A program made the translations under genes and the position numbers. Shown here one piece after another: positions 24,439 through 35,285 of a stretch of DNA of 60,596 nucleotides. The DNA lies in the NCBI GenBank assembly GCA_009602735.1, contig WELA01006056.1, positions 65,759 through 126,354 on the forward strand. The letters are read 5' to 3'. Position 1 is the stretch's first letter, and each line of letters begins with the position of its first letter. The notes under the pieces were generated by a model, which searched no databases, had not been told where the DNA came from, and was given only the letters and a program-made list of their open reading frames with translations. Origin of the DNA: Mesotaenium endlicherianum (Eukaryota > Streptophyta > Zygnematophyceae > Zygnematales > Mesotaeniaceae).

Positions 24439-25548
24439 CAGGCGACGGGAGAGCCCAATGAAGAAAGTCTGCCACCACAAGGAGCACCACAAGGAGAAGC
24501 ACCATCAGATCCCGTGGCAGCCGCTGTGGCAAGGTTGACCCCACCGCAAGGAGTTCCTCCAAATGAGTGGGCAGCCTTCCTAATCACTATCCATAACCAA
24601 GTGGGCTTAGCCACCTATGAAGCAACCGTACAAGCGTCAAGAGAAGCTATGGCTGTCATAACTGCCCTTGATGCAAGCAATATTGCAAAACCAGCCCCGG
24701 CTCCCATGCCTCCACAAGAGCCTACAAGAGCAAGAAAACTCATCATGCCCGGCAAACCCGACACTTTCAATCCCGGGAGAGGAGCCAAACTGAATCTGTG
24801 GCTCTACCAAGTGGAGACGTACCTCACATTACTTGACGTACCCGAGGAGGACTATGTCCCTTTTGCCGTTACCTTACTTAGAGGAGTAGCAACATCATGG
24901 TGGCGAAACTATCAAGCGGCAGTATATCAAGCTGTGGCGCATCCCGTACCCGGCCAAGAGCCCCCACCATCATATGCAAGATGGGTGGATTTTTGTGAAG
25001 CCCTCCAGAAGCAATTCATGCCCAACAATGCGGAGAAAATTGCTTGAGAAAAGCTTCGCCATCTCAAGCAGACAACGTACGTTCAAGAATATACATCCAC
25101 ATTTCATGACCTCACTCTTAAGATCCCCAACATGTCGCTCGAGGAGAAGATTGATCTGTATGTGTCTGGCCTCAAGCCCAAGGTGGCAAAGGAAGTGGAA
25201 TTACGCGATGTGACGGTCTTCTCAAAGATCATTAAAGTGGCCCAAAAGGTGGATACCTTGGATTTCAAGCATTCGTTGCCTTCATCTTCACGGGCACCGG
25301 CGACGCGGATGTACGCAACCACATATGAATCTGGACCCACACCCATGGAAATTGGAGTCATTAAAAGGGACCCCGTGGCAGCCCAAAAGAGTGGAAAATC
25401 CTCCAATGACACTTATGATGCAAGAAACCAGCAAGAAATGAAAGCAAGACTCTCTCCGGCTGAAAAAGAAGCTCTCATGACGGCTGGACTATGCTTTTAT
25501 TGCAAGGAGAAGGGCTATCGTGCACTCTCGTGCCCCAAAAAGTTGTAA
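24439..25548 (+). pseudogene. gag of chromovirus B2 (one stop, altered zinc knuckle)
   Basis: The reading frame is open from the primer-binding site without an ATG, so the true start may be lost by a small 5' deletion. It carries the Gag core (WWRNYQAAVYQ near 24900-24930, ALQKQFMP), an in-frame TGA at about 25048 where Arg is expected, and a C-terminal zinc knuckle near 25490-25535. That knuckle reads [14 protein letters not shown], with Tyr at the His position of the CCHC motif. It ends at TAA 25546-25548 and overlaps pol, which is in the -1 frame. Confidence 0.82.
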
Positions 25549-28500
25549 AAGAACGGACAGCGCCGGTAGGCCAGGAGCCTACCACCCCAAGGCCTATTTC
25601 ACGAGAAGACAACAAGCCAAGTGAGGTGGAGACCCTCGTTGAAGACGTCGTTCCAGCCCCAATGACTTTGAGAGGCTACCTTGGAGGAGAGAAGGTCCAC
25701 ATCTTGGTGGATAGCAGAGCTCAAGGAAACTTCATCGCTGCAGATTTTGCCACCAAGCACGGTATTACTATGCGAACTCTAGACCACGACGAGGAGATTA
25801 TGATGCCTGACAGATTCTCCTATACTACCCCTTCCAAGAAGACGTACTTCTTGTCACTCTCTATCAAGTCCTTCAAGGATAGAGTAGTGTCCTCCCCCTT
25901 GCAATTGGGCAAGTACGACGTCATCCTAGGGACGCCTTGGTTGACCAAGCACAACCCCCAGCTTGATTGGAGGGGCGGTACTATCAAGATCAAGAATGAC
26001 ATCACTTCAAGAATCTGTATTTTGCGCGCAATCCAGAAAATCCGAACCCAAGACATCAAGAATCCGGCACACGAGATAATATTGTCCGCCCTCCAACTCA
26101 AGAGACTTGTGAGGAAGGGACACGAGCTTCTTTTGACCTTGATCACGCCAAAAGACATCAAGAAAGACATCGAGAGTCAAGAAGGCAGCCCCCTTCCAAA
26201 GGAGATACAAGAAGTCTTAGAGGACTACAAAGAAGTATTCTCCCCGGAATTGCCCAAGGGCTTACCCCCCAAGAGATTCGTAGACTACAAGATAGAGTTG
26301 GAGCCCGGAAGCAAGCCCATCTCTCGGCCTACGTTCAAAATGTCACACACGGAGCTAGACAAAGTCAAGAAGCAGATTAAGAAGCTACTGGAGCATGGCT
26401 TCATTCGACCTAGCAAGTCGCCATTTGGAGCCCCGGTGCTATTTGTCAAGAAGAAGGATGGTACCTTGAGGATGTGTGTGGACTATCGCGCCCTCAACAA
26501 GGTGACCATCAAGAATCAATACCCGCTGCCGCGCATGGATGAGCTAATGGACCGGCTGGTTGGAGCCAAGTACTTCACGAAGATTGACTTACGGAGCGGC
26601 TACCACCAGATTCGCATCGCAGAATGGGACATAGAGAAGACGGCGTTCAGGACAAGATATGGACACTTTGAGTTCATGGTCCTGCCATTCGGACTCACCA
26701 ACGCGCCAGCCACTTTCATGACTATGATGAACACCATATTTCAGCCCCCGCTGGACAATTTGTGGTGGTATTCATTGACGACATTCTCATCTACAGCAAA
26801 ACTCTTGAGGAGCACGGAAGACACGTGAAAAACGTCCTTGAAATCTTGAAGCAAAACAAGCTATTTGCAAAGGAGTCAAAGTGCGAGTTTGCCAAACAAG
26901 AAGTGGAGTTCCTAGGTCTCCACGTGACTACTGATGGCATCAAGATGGACCCCAAGAAGACCACGGTGGTGGAGGAATAGCCAACCCCCACGACCAAGAA
27001 AGAACTCCAATCATTCTTGGGATTTGCCAATTGGTACAGGAGATTCATCTAGAGCTTCTTGCACATAGCAGCCCCCCTGACTGATTTACTCAAGAAGGAC
27101 AGGCCATACACATGGACGAAGAAAGAGGAGGAAGCATTCCAACAGTTGAAGCAAAGATTAACGACATCCCCAGTGCTCACACTCCCAAGTCCAAATCCAA
27201 ATTGGCCTTTCCACGTCATCACCGATGCGTCTTCTTATGCAATAGGAGCAATCCTGCTTCAAGACCAAGGCAAGGGACTGCAGCCCATCGCCTACGAGTC
27301 AAGGAAGCAAAATCCAGCCGAGCAAAATTTACAACCACGGAGCGAGAGGCATTGGTGATTGTACATGCCTTGAAGGTTTGGCGCTGCTACGTTGAAGGAC
27401 GCAAGGTGCTGGTCACTACGGACCACGAGGCGTTGAAGCACCTCTAGACGCAGCCGTATCTCTCACGGAGACGAGCAAGATGGAGTAAATACTTGCAACA
27501 GTACAACATTACGATTCAGTACCAGCCCGGCAAGACGAACCCGGCTGACCCCCTCTCAAGACTGCAATTAAATGCAGTGATGACATCCCTGAGTACAGAT
27601 CTGGAAGCTCAATTTTCTGCCGCTTATGATGCGGACCCTTATTACACGAATGGCAAGGCAGCCCTTGACCCACACAAGAAGCAAGAAGGAAACTATTGGG
27701 TGAGACAAGACACGGGACAGAGATGCGTGCCTAATAATCAAGAGCTACAACTCTTGTTACTTCGAGAAGCACACGACAACCCACTTGGAGGTCACTTTGG
27801 AATAGTAAAGACCACGGGCGTGCTCGCAAGGACTTATTGCTGGCCAGGAATGTCTAAGCAAGTCAAGGAGTACTGCAAGAGCTGCAACACATGCCAACGA
27901 ATCAAACCATCATCACAAAAGGCGGGAGGACTTCTTCAACCACTACCAATCCCCAAGAGACAATGGACAGACATCTCCATGGACCTCATCGTGGACTTGC
28001 CAGTGACAACACTCGGCTACAATGCAATATTAACAGTGGTGGACAGACTTACTAAGATGGCTCAATTTATTCCCACGACGAGTAAGGCTACAGCACCACA
28101 ACTTGCAAGACTCATCTTTGACAACATATTCCGGCTCCATGGACTACCATCAAAAATTGCGTCGGATAGAGATCCAAGATTCACAAGCCATTTTTGGAAA
28201 AATCTCTTCAAGAACGTGGATACAAAGCTGGATATGTCCACTGCCTACCACCCGCAATCGGATGGGCAAACCGAGTGTATAAATTGTACCCTAAAGACCT
28301 CTCTAAAGGCCTACGTGTCTACTCTGGAGCAAGATTGGGACATGTACTTGACCCCCTTGGAGTTTGCCTACAACAACACGACGCAGGCCTCTACCCAAGA
28401 GTCCTCATTCTTCCTCAACTATGGCTTCCATCCGACCACGCCGCTGAGCTTCACGGCTGGCCATGATGAAGTACCTGCAGCGGCAGATTTTTTGGAGACA

Positions 28501-29265
28501 TTAGAAGAAGCCCTTAAAGCAGCCACAAAAGCTCTACAACACGCGCAAGATGCTCAAGCAAAAATGGCAAACAGGGCTAGAAGAGAAATTACATACAAAG
28601 TGGGCGACGTAGTGTTACCATCATCCAAGAACATTTCCCTTAACAACAAGCCTGCCGGCAGCAAGTTCTCTCCCAAGTATTTGGGACCCTTCAAGATTAT
28701 CGAGCAAGTCAACCCCGTTGCTTTCAAGCTAGAACTTCCCCAGACTATGCACATCGACCCCGTATTCCACGCTTCCCTCTTCAAGCCATATGTACAATCC
28801 AACAACAAGTTCCCAAGACGAGTGACAACCCCTTCAGCCCCAACAATAGTGGATGATCACTTGGAGTATGAAGTAGAAGACATAGTGGCTATAAGAAATT
28901 TCAGGAGACAACAGCAATACTTGATCAAGTGGAAAGGATATCTAGATTCTGAGAATAGATGGGTGGCGGCGCACTACCTTGACAAAGTTCAAAGAAAGCT
29001 GAAACGCTTCCATGCCGCCAACCCCCATCTTGGACCAGCCCCAAGTCTCTCTACTAGAAGCCCAAAAGACTCCAGAGAGGCAGCCTGCCACCATCAAGAA
29101 GCAGCAGAAGACCCCTTGGAGGCAGCCTGCAAGAACAAGAAAGAGGAAAAATTGACATTAGGCACTCTTCTTTTCTCGCAGTTTCTGGATAGAAAACTAA
29201 AGTTTCTCTTGGTGATAGGTATCTCCATAATGAATTCTAAAAATTTTCCTGGATGTAGTCCATAA
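25491..29265 (+). pseudogene. pol of chromovirus B2 (protease, RT, RNase H, integrase, chromodomain)
   Basis: The -1 frame relative to gag opens with a protease whose active site reads DSRAQGNF (about 25710) instead of DSGA. RT carries [16 protein letters not shown] and [12 protein letters not shown] one-base deletion near 26757 breaks the frame just before FIDD. Further stops lie at 26978 (TAG for Trp of B1), about 27052 and 27447, with a frameshift near 27330. From 27493 a 590-codon frame carries the end of RNase H, the integrase HHCC finger (HDNPLGGH...CKSCNTC), the catalytic core (DGQTECIN) and a chromodomain (YEVEDIVAIRNF...YLIKWKGYL, about 28863-28995). Confidence 0.9.
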
Positions 29266-29880
29266 GGAGCAGGTCATTTAGAATCCAAGTTTGCTGAATT
29301 TGGAGCACTGCTGAGAGAGATATGATGCTCTGAGTAGAAGGGGGTCAGGCTGCTGGCATTATTAGGGCAGAATATGCCTTCTGACATTGTGCCCTCCTCT
29401 GAACTTGGAAAGCTCTGAAACTCGAGACACTAGTAGAACAACTTACAACGCCCATTTTGAGACTTACTTTGCAGAATTTGGAGAAGTATAAAAGGACTTA
29501 TGATTTTCAGAAGTTTCTGCACAGATTTGGAGGAGTGCCTACTCTCTCAGCTCTCAGCAACACTCCAGACATTAGAATGCTCTTAAATTTGGTGACCCGG
29601 TAGAGTTCTCCAACGCGGTCCGTTTAACACTAGAATTTTGAGACTTGAAGCAGTTTTGTGGACAATATGAATTTTTGAATTTGTGGCAGATTCTGGGCCA
29701 ACTTGTACAATTTTCTTTATCATCAAGGAGTAGGCTAGCCAATAAGGTCACACCACCCACGACCTTACCTAGTCTACCTCACATGTGCGCCATCTTACTT
29801 GAAGCTGTTGACTAGTCTGCTCCACTTGTGTAAGACCTGACTTGACGCGCCGAGACGTCGCTTTTTCTACCGGGGGGTTA
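29266..29880 (+). other. 3' untranslated region and polypurine tract of B2
   Basis: No coding sequence is seen. It matches the same interval of B1. It ends in the G-run polypurine tract ACCGGGGGGTTA (29869-29880) abutting the 3' LTR. Confidence 0.75.
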
Positions 29881-30361
29881 TGTAGTGATTTGAGTTATAA
29901 TATATTAGTTTGCGTATATTTTAATGCTTTTGAATATATTTAGAATAGTATTGTGTGGAGTCAAGTGTGAATAGATACTCTAGTGACTTGGTTCATGTCC
30001 TTTGAACCCTCTAAGGCATTCTTGAAGTTAGAGGAAGGACCTAGAAGAATTCCATGTGGCAAAAGTCAAATGTGCCATTTTTAGGTCAAAAGAAAGAGGT
30101 GGCAAACTTTGGGATGTGTTGGGTGCTAACACATCATAATGCACCTTCCTAGAAATCACTTATGTAGCAAGTATATATACAAGAGCTAGAACATAGAAAG
30201 AGACTCCATAATCACTCTTTACGTGCCAAATTCCAGAAATATATTAACTTTAAAGAAGCCATCTCTCTTTCAAGAAGCTACCACTTGTGTTCAAAGATCC
30301 TTGTCTTGAATAGTTAAAGTATTCTATTTTACTAAGTACTTTATCTATCTGTTTCACTACA
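29881..30361 (+). repeat. 3' LTR of chromovirus B2
   Basis: 481 bp. It retains a TATATA motif near 30174 and the typical CACTACA end, followed by the TSD GGAGA. Confidence 0.92.
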
Positions 30362-32370
30362 GGAGATTATTGCAAATTATTCTACAAAGGCCAGTAAATT
30401 GACTGACCTTACTAAGAAAGACATAAGGTATGTGTGGGGGGAAGAGCAGCAGGCTGCCTTCCATACCTTTAAAGATGCTCTTTGTTCTGCCCTAGTCCTA
30501 GCTGTGTATGACCCCAGCAAACCTGTGCAGGTGGCTATGATGCTTTTGACTTTGCCATGGGTGCTATTTTGTTGCAGCCTGCAGACAAAATTTCAAAGGA
30601 TGGTAAGGTACGGCAGTAGTGGCACCCTGTGCTGTATGAGTCTATGAAGTTCAACCCAGCTGAAATTAACTATTCGGTGCATGATAAAGAGCTGCTTGCT
30701 ATCATTCACGAGCTCAAACAGTGGAGAGCATACTTACATGGTAAAGCTTTTAAGGTGATTACATATTATCTAGCTCTGACTCACTTTCAGAAGAAGTCCA
30801 AGTTGTTGAGGAGGGAGAACAGCTGAAGCCAGATGCTGGAGCAGTTCCAAGTCCAAATTGACTACAAACCAGGGAAGTTGAATTTTGCTGATACACTCTC
30901 TAGAGCACCTGACTTGCAAGAAGGGAACTTTAGTCAGCATGTTGTAGATAAAGTCCTTCGTGCAATCATTTCACTAAAGGTAAAAAAGTCCTTCCTTGAA
31001 CAACTTAGGAAAGCCTACCATTCTGAACCAACATTTGAGTCCAACCCCACGGATGGCGTGTGTCCTGCTACTGCACTTGGGTATAGGCTTAAGGGAGGGG
31101 TCTGGGTGACGGAAACCACTTCAGGAAGGCTGAAGCTGGTCATTCCTAATAACTTGGAAAGAAGGTCTCTTTTACTGAGTCAAGCACATGACAGTTTACT
31201 GGGTGGGCATTTGGGGCAAGCCAAAACTGTTGGCAAACTGGCAAAATATTATCATTGGGACGGGTTGCCTCGGGAGGTCTTGGAATGTGTTGAGTTTTGT
31301 GATCAGTGTCAAAGAAATAAGTCGAGGCACACACCACCCGAGGGTCTCTTACAACCACTACCCATCTCAGTTGGACGCTGGGAAACAATATCTATGGACT
31401 GGGTGGTAACACTACCGAGAACGGGCATGAATCCATACTGGTAGAAGTGGATAAATTGACAAAAATGGTCATTTTCATCCCAACCACTGTCAAAGTTACT
31501 GCACTCAAAAATGCAAGACAGTTCTACAACCATGTAGTATGCCGACATGGGCTCGTCTCTAATATCATCTCAGACAAAGACTCCAAATTTACCTCCAAAA
31601 TCTGGAGAGTTTTAATGGGGTTAATGGGAGTCAATCAGCTGCTCAGCACAGCCAACCACCCTCAGACTGATGGGCAGACTGAAAGGACTAATTGAGTTCC
31701 TCAAGAGGTGCTAAGAGCATATATTAACCAAAAACAAGATAATTGAGATAAGTTGTTGTCTCAAATTCAGTTTGCGGTCAACAGTGCGGTGCACGCGTCA
31801 ACGGGAAAGATCCCGTTTAAACTTACGTCTGGGTAGAGTCCTTAAGTCTCCTTTAGATCTGCTAGGGGAGTCACCCTGACAAGATTGACAATCCACGATC
31901 TCTTCAGTTAACTCAGGAGTTCGCTGGCACACTGTCAGAAGTCCAGACAAACCTGCACACAGCCCAAGAAAATCAACAAAAATACGCTAATCAGCACCGT
32001 CGCGAGCTGACATTTTTTAAGGCCAATTTGGTCAAACTGCATTCTCAACACCTGTACCTGCCGGGAGTGGTCAAGAAAAAGCTTGGTCCGGTTTGGGTCG
32101 GACCATCTTCGGTGGTGCGCCGTGTCGATCAGAATGCTTACAAACTGAACATGTCAGCGGACTACAAGGGTCACCCAGTCTTTAATGTCTCTTTCCTGGA
32201 ATCGTACATCTAAGGAGACACACTAGTCACAGGTCGGTTACCTGTCCAACCAGGACTGGTCCCCGCTGTCAGGGAGGGTGCCTCTGGGGACACTTGGGAA
32301 TTCAAAGACCAGCTAAACAATGCCAAAGGGTCGTTGAAACGGTTCCACCTTCGGGTGGCTGGGGCACCTC
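30362..32370 (+). pseudogene. pol of A1, part 3: RNase H, integrase, chromodomain
   Basis: Continues directly from the RT part beyond B2. RNase H motifs ([19 protein letters not shown]) are near 30670-30725. The integrase zinc finger ([10 protein letters not shown]...CDQCQRN) is near 31185-31315, the core segment DSKFTSKIW near 31580, and DGQTERTN near 31670. The chromodomain tail retains Trp at about 32297, where A2 has a stop. Stops near 30825, 31440, 31693 and 32211 and several indels inactivate it. Confidence 0.88.
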
Positions 32371-32402
32371 CCTAACTGTCATTTCAGTCGACATGGGAAA
32401 AT

Positions 32403-32440
32403 GACAGGAGGTCCTGTCTCCATATAAGTTGGAGGGGAAT
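32403..32440 (+). promoter_or_regulatory. Internal hairpin plus second polypurine tract of A1
   Basis: GACAGG-AGGT-CCTGTC (32403-32418) is followed by AAGTTGGAGGGGAA and then TGTGACAG. This copies the layout at the real 3' end of the element (hairpin, AAGTTGGAGG, TGTAAT). The same hairpin and tract are conserved in A2 (49912-49897, minus). It could be a second plus-strand primer, or a relic of an old 3' LTR boundary. Confidence 0.6.
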
Positions 32441-32511
32441 GTGACAGTTGGTGACCGTTGTGACAGGCAGGAGGGAGTGTGTTTCGTCTTGGGATCAGCC
32501 AGGCACCTTTT

Positions 32512-32518
32512 TATATAA
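32512..32518 (+). promoter_or_regulatory. TATA-like box upstream of the extra gene of A1
   Basis: TATATAA lies about 190 bp before the extra gene's ATG, between pol and that gene. It is followed by a C-rich leader with short CACTC repeats. In A2 the aligned sequence is only CATATTAC, so the motif is not strictly conserved. Confidence 0.45.
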
Positions 32519-32594
32519 CCATTCTACACACTCAACCTGCGCTCACACTCACTTTCTCTCTAACTCAATTCTCCCTTATATTCACTCACACCAG

Positions 32595-32702
32595 GTATTT
32601 CACACTAGGAACTCTCACTATCGCGTTCCTCTTCATCAAGGGCACTCAGTAGCGGCAAAATATCATGACTTCACTAACTGCATTGTGTTTATGATTCAGC
32701 AG
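32595..32702 (+). other. Predicted 108-nt leader intron before the extra gene of A1
   Basis: Donor ACCAG/GTATTT, branch-like TCACTAAC (32671-32678) and acceptor TTCAGCAG directly abut G-ATG at 32703-32706. A2 has the same donor, branch site and acceptor with exactly the same 108-nt spacing (49710-49603, minus). Confidence 0.6.
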
Positions 32703-32703
32703 G

Positions 32704-34396
32704 ATGACTCGGAAGTCGGAACTTAAGAGGAAGAGAAGAGCGGAAGAGGCACATGTTGAATACTTGCAATTCCGTGGCGACATCGAATCATCCTCCATCT
32801 CTGCTCGGGAATCACAACGACTCCACCAACAGCGGGAGGCACAGAAGAAGAAGGAGGAGGAGGAACAGGCCAGGCTGAGGCAAGAAGAACGGGACAGAAA
32901 AGTTGCAGAGGAGGCCAAGAAGGCAGAGGAGGAGAGGCAAGCCGAGGAGAGGCGGAAGCAGCAGGCTGAAGAAGAAGAACAGAGGAGAATCAGTAGCTAC
33001 CGCTACACAGTACTGGGCAAGGGCTTTGATCTACTGGAGGAGGCCTTCAAGTATGCCCAGAGAAGTCGCAGCGAGGCACAGCAGGAGATCCTGCGGAGGG
33101 AAGGGGAGACATCCTAACACTTTGACGAGTATATTGAGGTGAGCACAGGGCTACTCCTCTACCATGATTATGCCAGGATGGTAATGCATACGGTCAGAGA
33201 GGCCAAGGCAATGGCCCAAGTGAATGAAGCAGGAGCTGTATCAATTTCGGGAATTTGGGGGAAAGATGCGGTCATCAAGATGATCCCCACGGACGCAGAA
33301 AACTTTAAGGACTCTACATCCCATAACAGGTTCAAGGCCATGTATAATGAGGTGGAGAGAAGGAGCTGAGAATTCTTGGAGAGGGAAACTAGTCAGTTGG
33401 ACTTCTCGGCACACTGGTACCCTTGTACTCTGAAAAGGAGAGACCTTGCCTTCTTCCAGAAGCCCGCCGATTGGCGGTGGATGACCATCAACATGAGGGA
33501 CCAGCAAAATGATAAGGCAGGTGAGGAAGACTTCCTAACAGACCTACAAGAGAACATAGTGATGCCTCCTCACATTGTAGCTTGGGACCCGAGATTGGAT
33601 GGAGTAAGAGACTGCATGAGCCAAGAAATGCAGGAGGACAGGAGCAGGGCCCGAGAGTCATTCTCCAAAGGGAAGCACGCTTATGCCAAATGGGCAAGCA
33701 AGCAGGGAGAGAAAGACCTGTATGCGGTCCGGTCTCAACAGCCCCCACCAGCACCCAAAAGGGGAAGGTCAGTGGGATATTCTTTTTCTCGGGAAGAGCT
33801 GGAGCAGCTGACAAAAGAGACCCCAGCAATCTCAGAGGAACCCGGGGAAGAAGAGGAGGAGGGGTCAAAGGAAGAAGAAGAGGACGGCGAGGAGGAAGGC
33901 ACTAGCCCCGCTGTGATCCAGACACCTGCCACATCCCCTGTAAGGGAGAAGACTGGGTTGGCCAGGTCAGACATAGCCCTGCATCAGCTCGCTGAACAGG
34001 AAGATATCACTTGGCTGGGAACTGCTAAAGGACAGAGCCTATCTGCAGGTGCGGAGACCCAATCAGACAGGGCAGACAGGAGGGCTGCTAGAGAAATAGC
34101 CAGAGGCCTGCCAGCATCTCCCTCGCAGAGAGGGCATGTGCCCTTGGCTCATGTCATGCAACATCCTTCTGGGTTGCCGGTTACCCGTATATGTACCTGT
34201 CAATTTGAGGGCTCCCCAGGAGAAGGCTGCCTCCATTCAGTTTCAAACTGTGCAAGAGGAAACAGCCCAGTTACTGCGTTCTCCCCTGGGCCCCTACGCG
34301 GATCTTCCAGGCTTCAGAAGACCCCAAGACAACAGGAGGTCTGGCTCCTGGTCTCGCTCCCCTGACCATAGGGCCCTAGGAACATCTCCCTCATAA
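32704..34396 (+). pseudogene. Extra gene after pol (family A ORF3), A1 copy
   Basis: ATG at 32704 (MTRKSELKRKRRAEEA) begins a very charged Glu/Lys/Arg/Gln coiled coil (roughly residues 40-100). A more globular stretch follows (SSYRYTVLGKGFDLLEEAFKY, then LLLYHDYARM). TAA at about 33115 and TGA at 33367-33369 interrupt. The same frame then continues with a second conserved part (QLDFSAHWYPCTLKRRD, WRWMTINMRDQQND, AYAKWASKQGEKDLY), an acidic run near 33835-33900 and a basic Pro/Arg-rich tail ending GTSPS at 34396. A frameshift lies near 34180. No known domain and no membrane segment is seen, so an env role is not supported. Function unknown; DNA- or RNP-binding is possible. Confidence 0.72.
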
Positions 34397-34532
34397 TGGC
34401 AGTAGGCTGAGGGCGGAGGTGACAGCACGCTGTTACTACTGATTTCCACCGTTATGTATCACTGTTGAAGCAAAATTCGGTGGGAGGAAGATAAGTACTT
34501 TCAGCTAGGGGAACCATGTACCCAATGTTAAG

Positions 34533-34567
34533 GTTGTCGAGGCGACAACATGTGAAGTTGGAGGAAT
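34533..34567 (+). promoter_or_regulatory. 3' hairpin and polypurine tract of A1
   Basis: GTTGTCG-AGG-CGACAAC (34533-34549) is a perfect 7-bp stem with a 3-nt loop. It is followed by the purine tract GAAGTTGGAGGAAT abutting the 3' LTR. The same hairpin sits at the same place in A2 (47889-47873) and in the LARD (18025-18009). The tract would prime plus-strand DNA. The hairpin role is unknown. Confidence 0.8.
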
Positions 34568-35285
34568 TGTAATCAATCCGTATATTGGTTGATAGAATAT
34601 TAATTTAAATATAATAGTTAAATAAGTTCAGCCTGCTGAACTTTAGTTAATATTTAGTCTTCTGGACTTTATTAAATCATTAGTTTAATGACTCAGCCGG
34701 GAGCAGCAGGCTGAAGTCAACTTAGGTCAGCTTGTTGACACATTCTTTGACAGCCAGCTGACTTCCGTACTCGATAGCGGCAAATTGCCTAGATATGCAT
34801 CTAAGTTTGGTCTGCTAAATGAATGGCCAGATGACATCCTTAGGACGGATGGCGATTTGGGATGATGGAAGATGGCGGTGGATTTGGTTAACCGAGGTCC
34901 TACCAACGTGGTTAACTCCCGGGTAGGCGGTGCCATCGCACTTGCCGTTGAACCGTAAACTCATTCCATGTACATATGCTAGGTTTTGCCTTCAAGTTCG
35001 ATATTCGGAAATGAGGCCAACTCTCTTGTACAGCTTACTGAGAGAGATCTGAATCCAAGGCAAGAAGCCATTGATATGCACTGCCTTCTAGCCTTGCTTA
35101 TGTATGAGTTTACTGATTGCATTATTAATGCTAGTTTACGTGCATTTGAATTTTGAGTGTTGTCTACTGCTAGTGTGTTGTCTTTTGCTGTTTAATCAAT
35201 TAACAGAAAATACCATAAAGATTACTTGCTGATATAAAGATCTTCATTAAGTGTTAATTGTCTATTGGTAAGTCGATTCATTTCA
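34568..35285 (+). repeat. 3' LTR of chromovirus A1
   Basis: 718 bp, starts TGTAATCAATCC and ends GATTCATTTCA. It abuts retroelement D gag sequence at 35286. Confidence 0.92.

Larger units (their letters stand above)
23926..30361 (+). mobile_element. Ty3/gypsy chromovirus B2, full length
   Basis: LTRs 23926-24425 and 29881-30361 (TGTAGTG ... CACTACA) enclose a full gag-pol-chromodomain unit. The flanks GGAAA (23921-23925) and GGAGA (30362-30366) are a TSD with one transition. The A2 sequence at this point supports GGAGA as the original. The 3' LTR lacks about 19 bp present in the 5' LTR. It is inserted in A1 and so is younger than A1. It is structurally complete but carries stops and frameshifts. 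Confidence 0.94.
14001..35285 (+). mobile_element. Ty3/gypsy chromovirus A1 with two nested retroelements
   Basis: LTRs at 14001-14716 and 34568-35285 enclose gag, protease, RT, RNase H, integrase, a chromodomain and an extra gene, all in plus orientation. Removing the LARD (16782-22795) and B2 (23926-30361) with one TSD copy each leaves a continuous copy collinear with A2 at 47134-55956. The flanks read CTGC (13997-14000) and CAGC (35286-35289), so there is no exact 5-bp TSD. Numerous stops and frameshifts show it is dead and older than A2. Confidence 0.92.

Noticed and set aside
25531-25548. Canonical -1 slippery site in B2 gag (CCC AAA AAG)
   Set aside because: The heptamer would be C AAA AAG, which breaks the X XXY YYZ rule, so I could not support it despite the -1 pol frame.
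33535-33905. Overlapping antisense frames in the acidic and basic parts of the extra gene
   Set aside because: They are mirror images of biased codon composition (Glu/Lys versus Ser/Phe) and are not independently conserved.
32704-34396. Extra gene of family A as a retroviral-type env
   Set aside because: No signal peptide, transmembrane helix or Cys-rich ectodomain is visible; the product is charged and coiled-coil-like.
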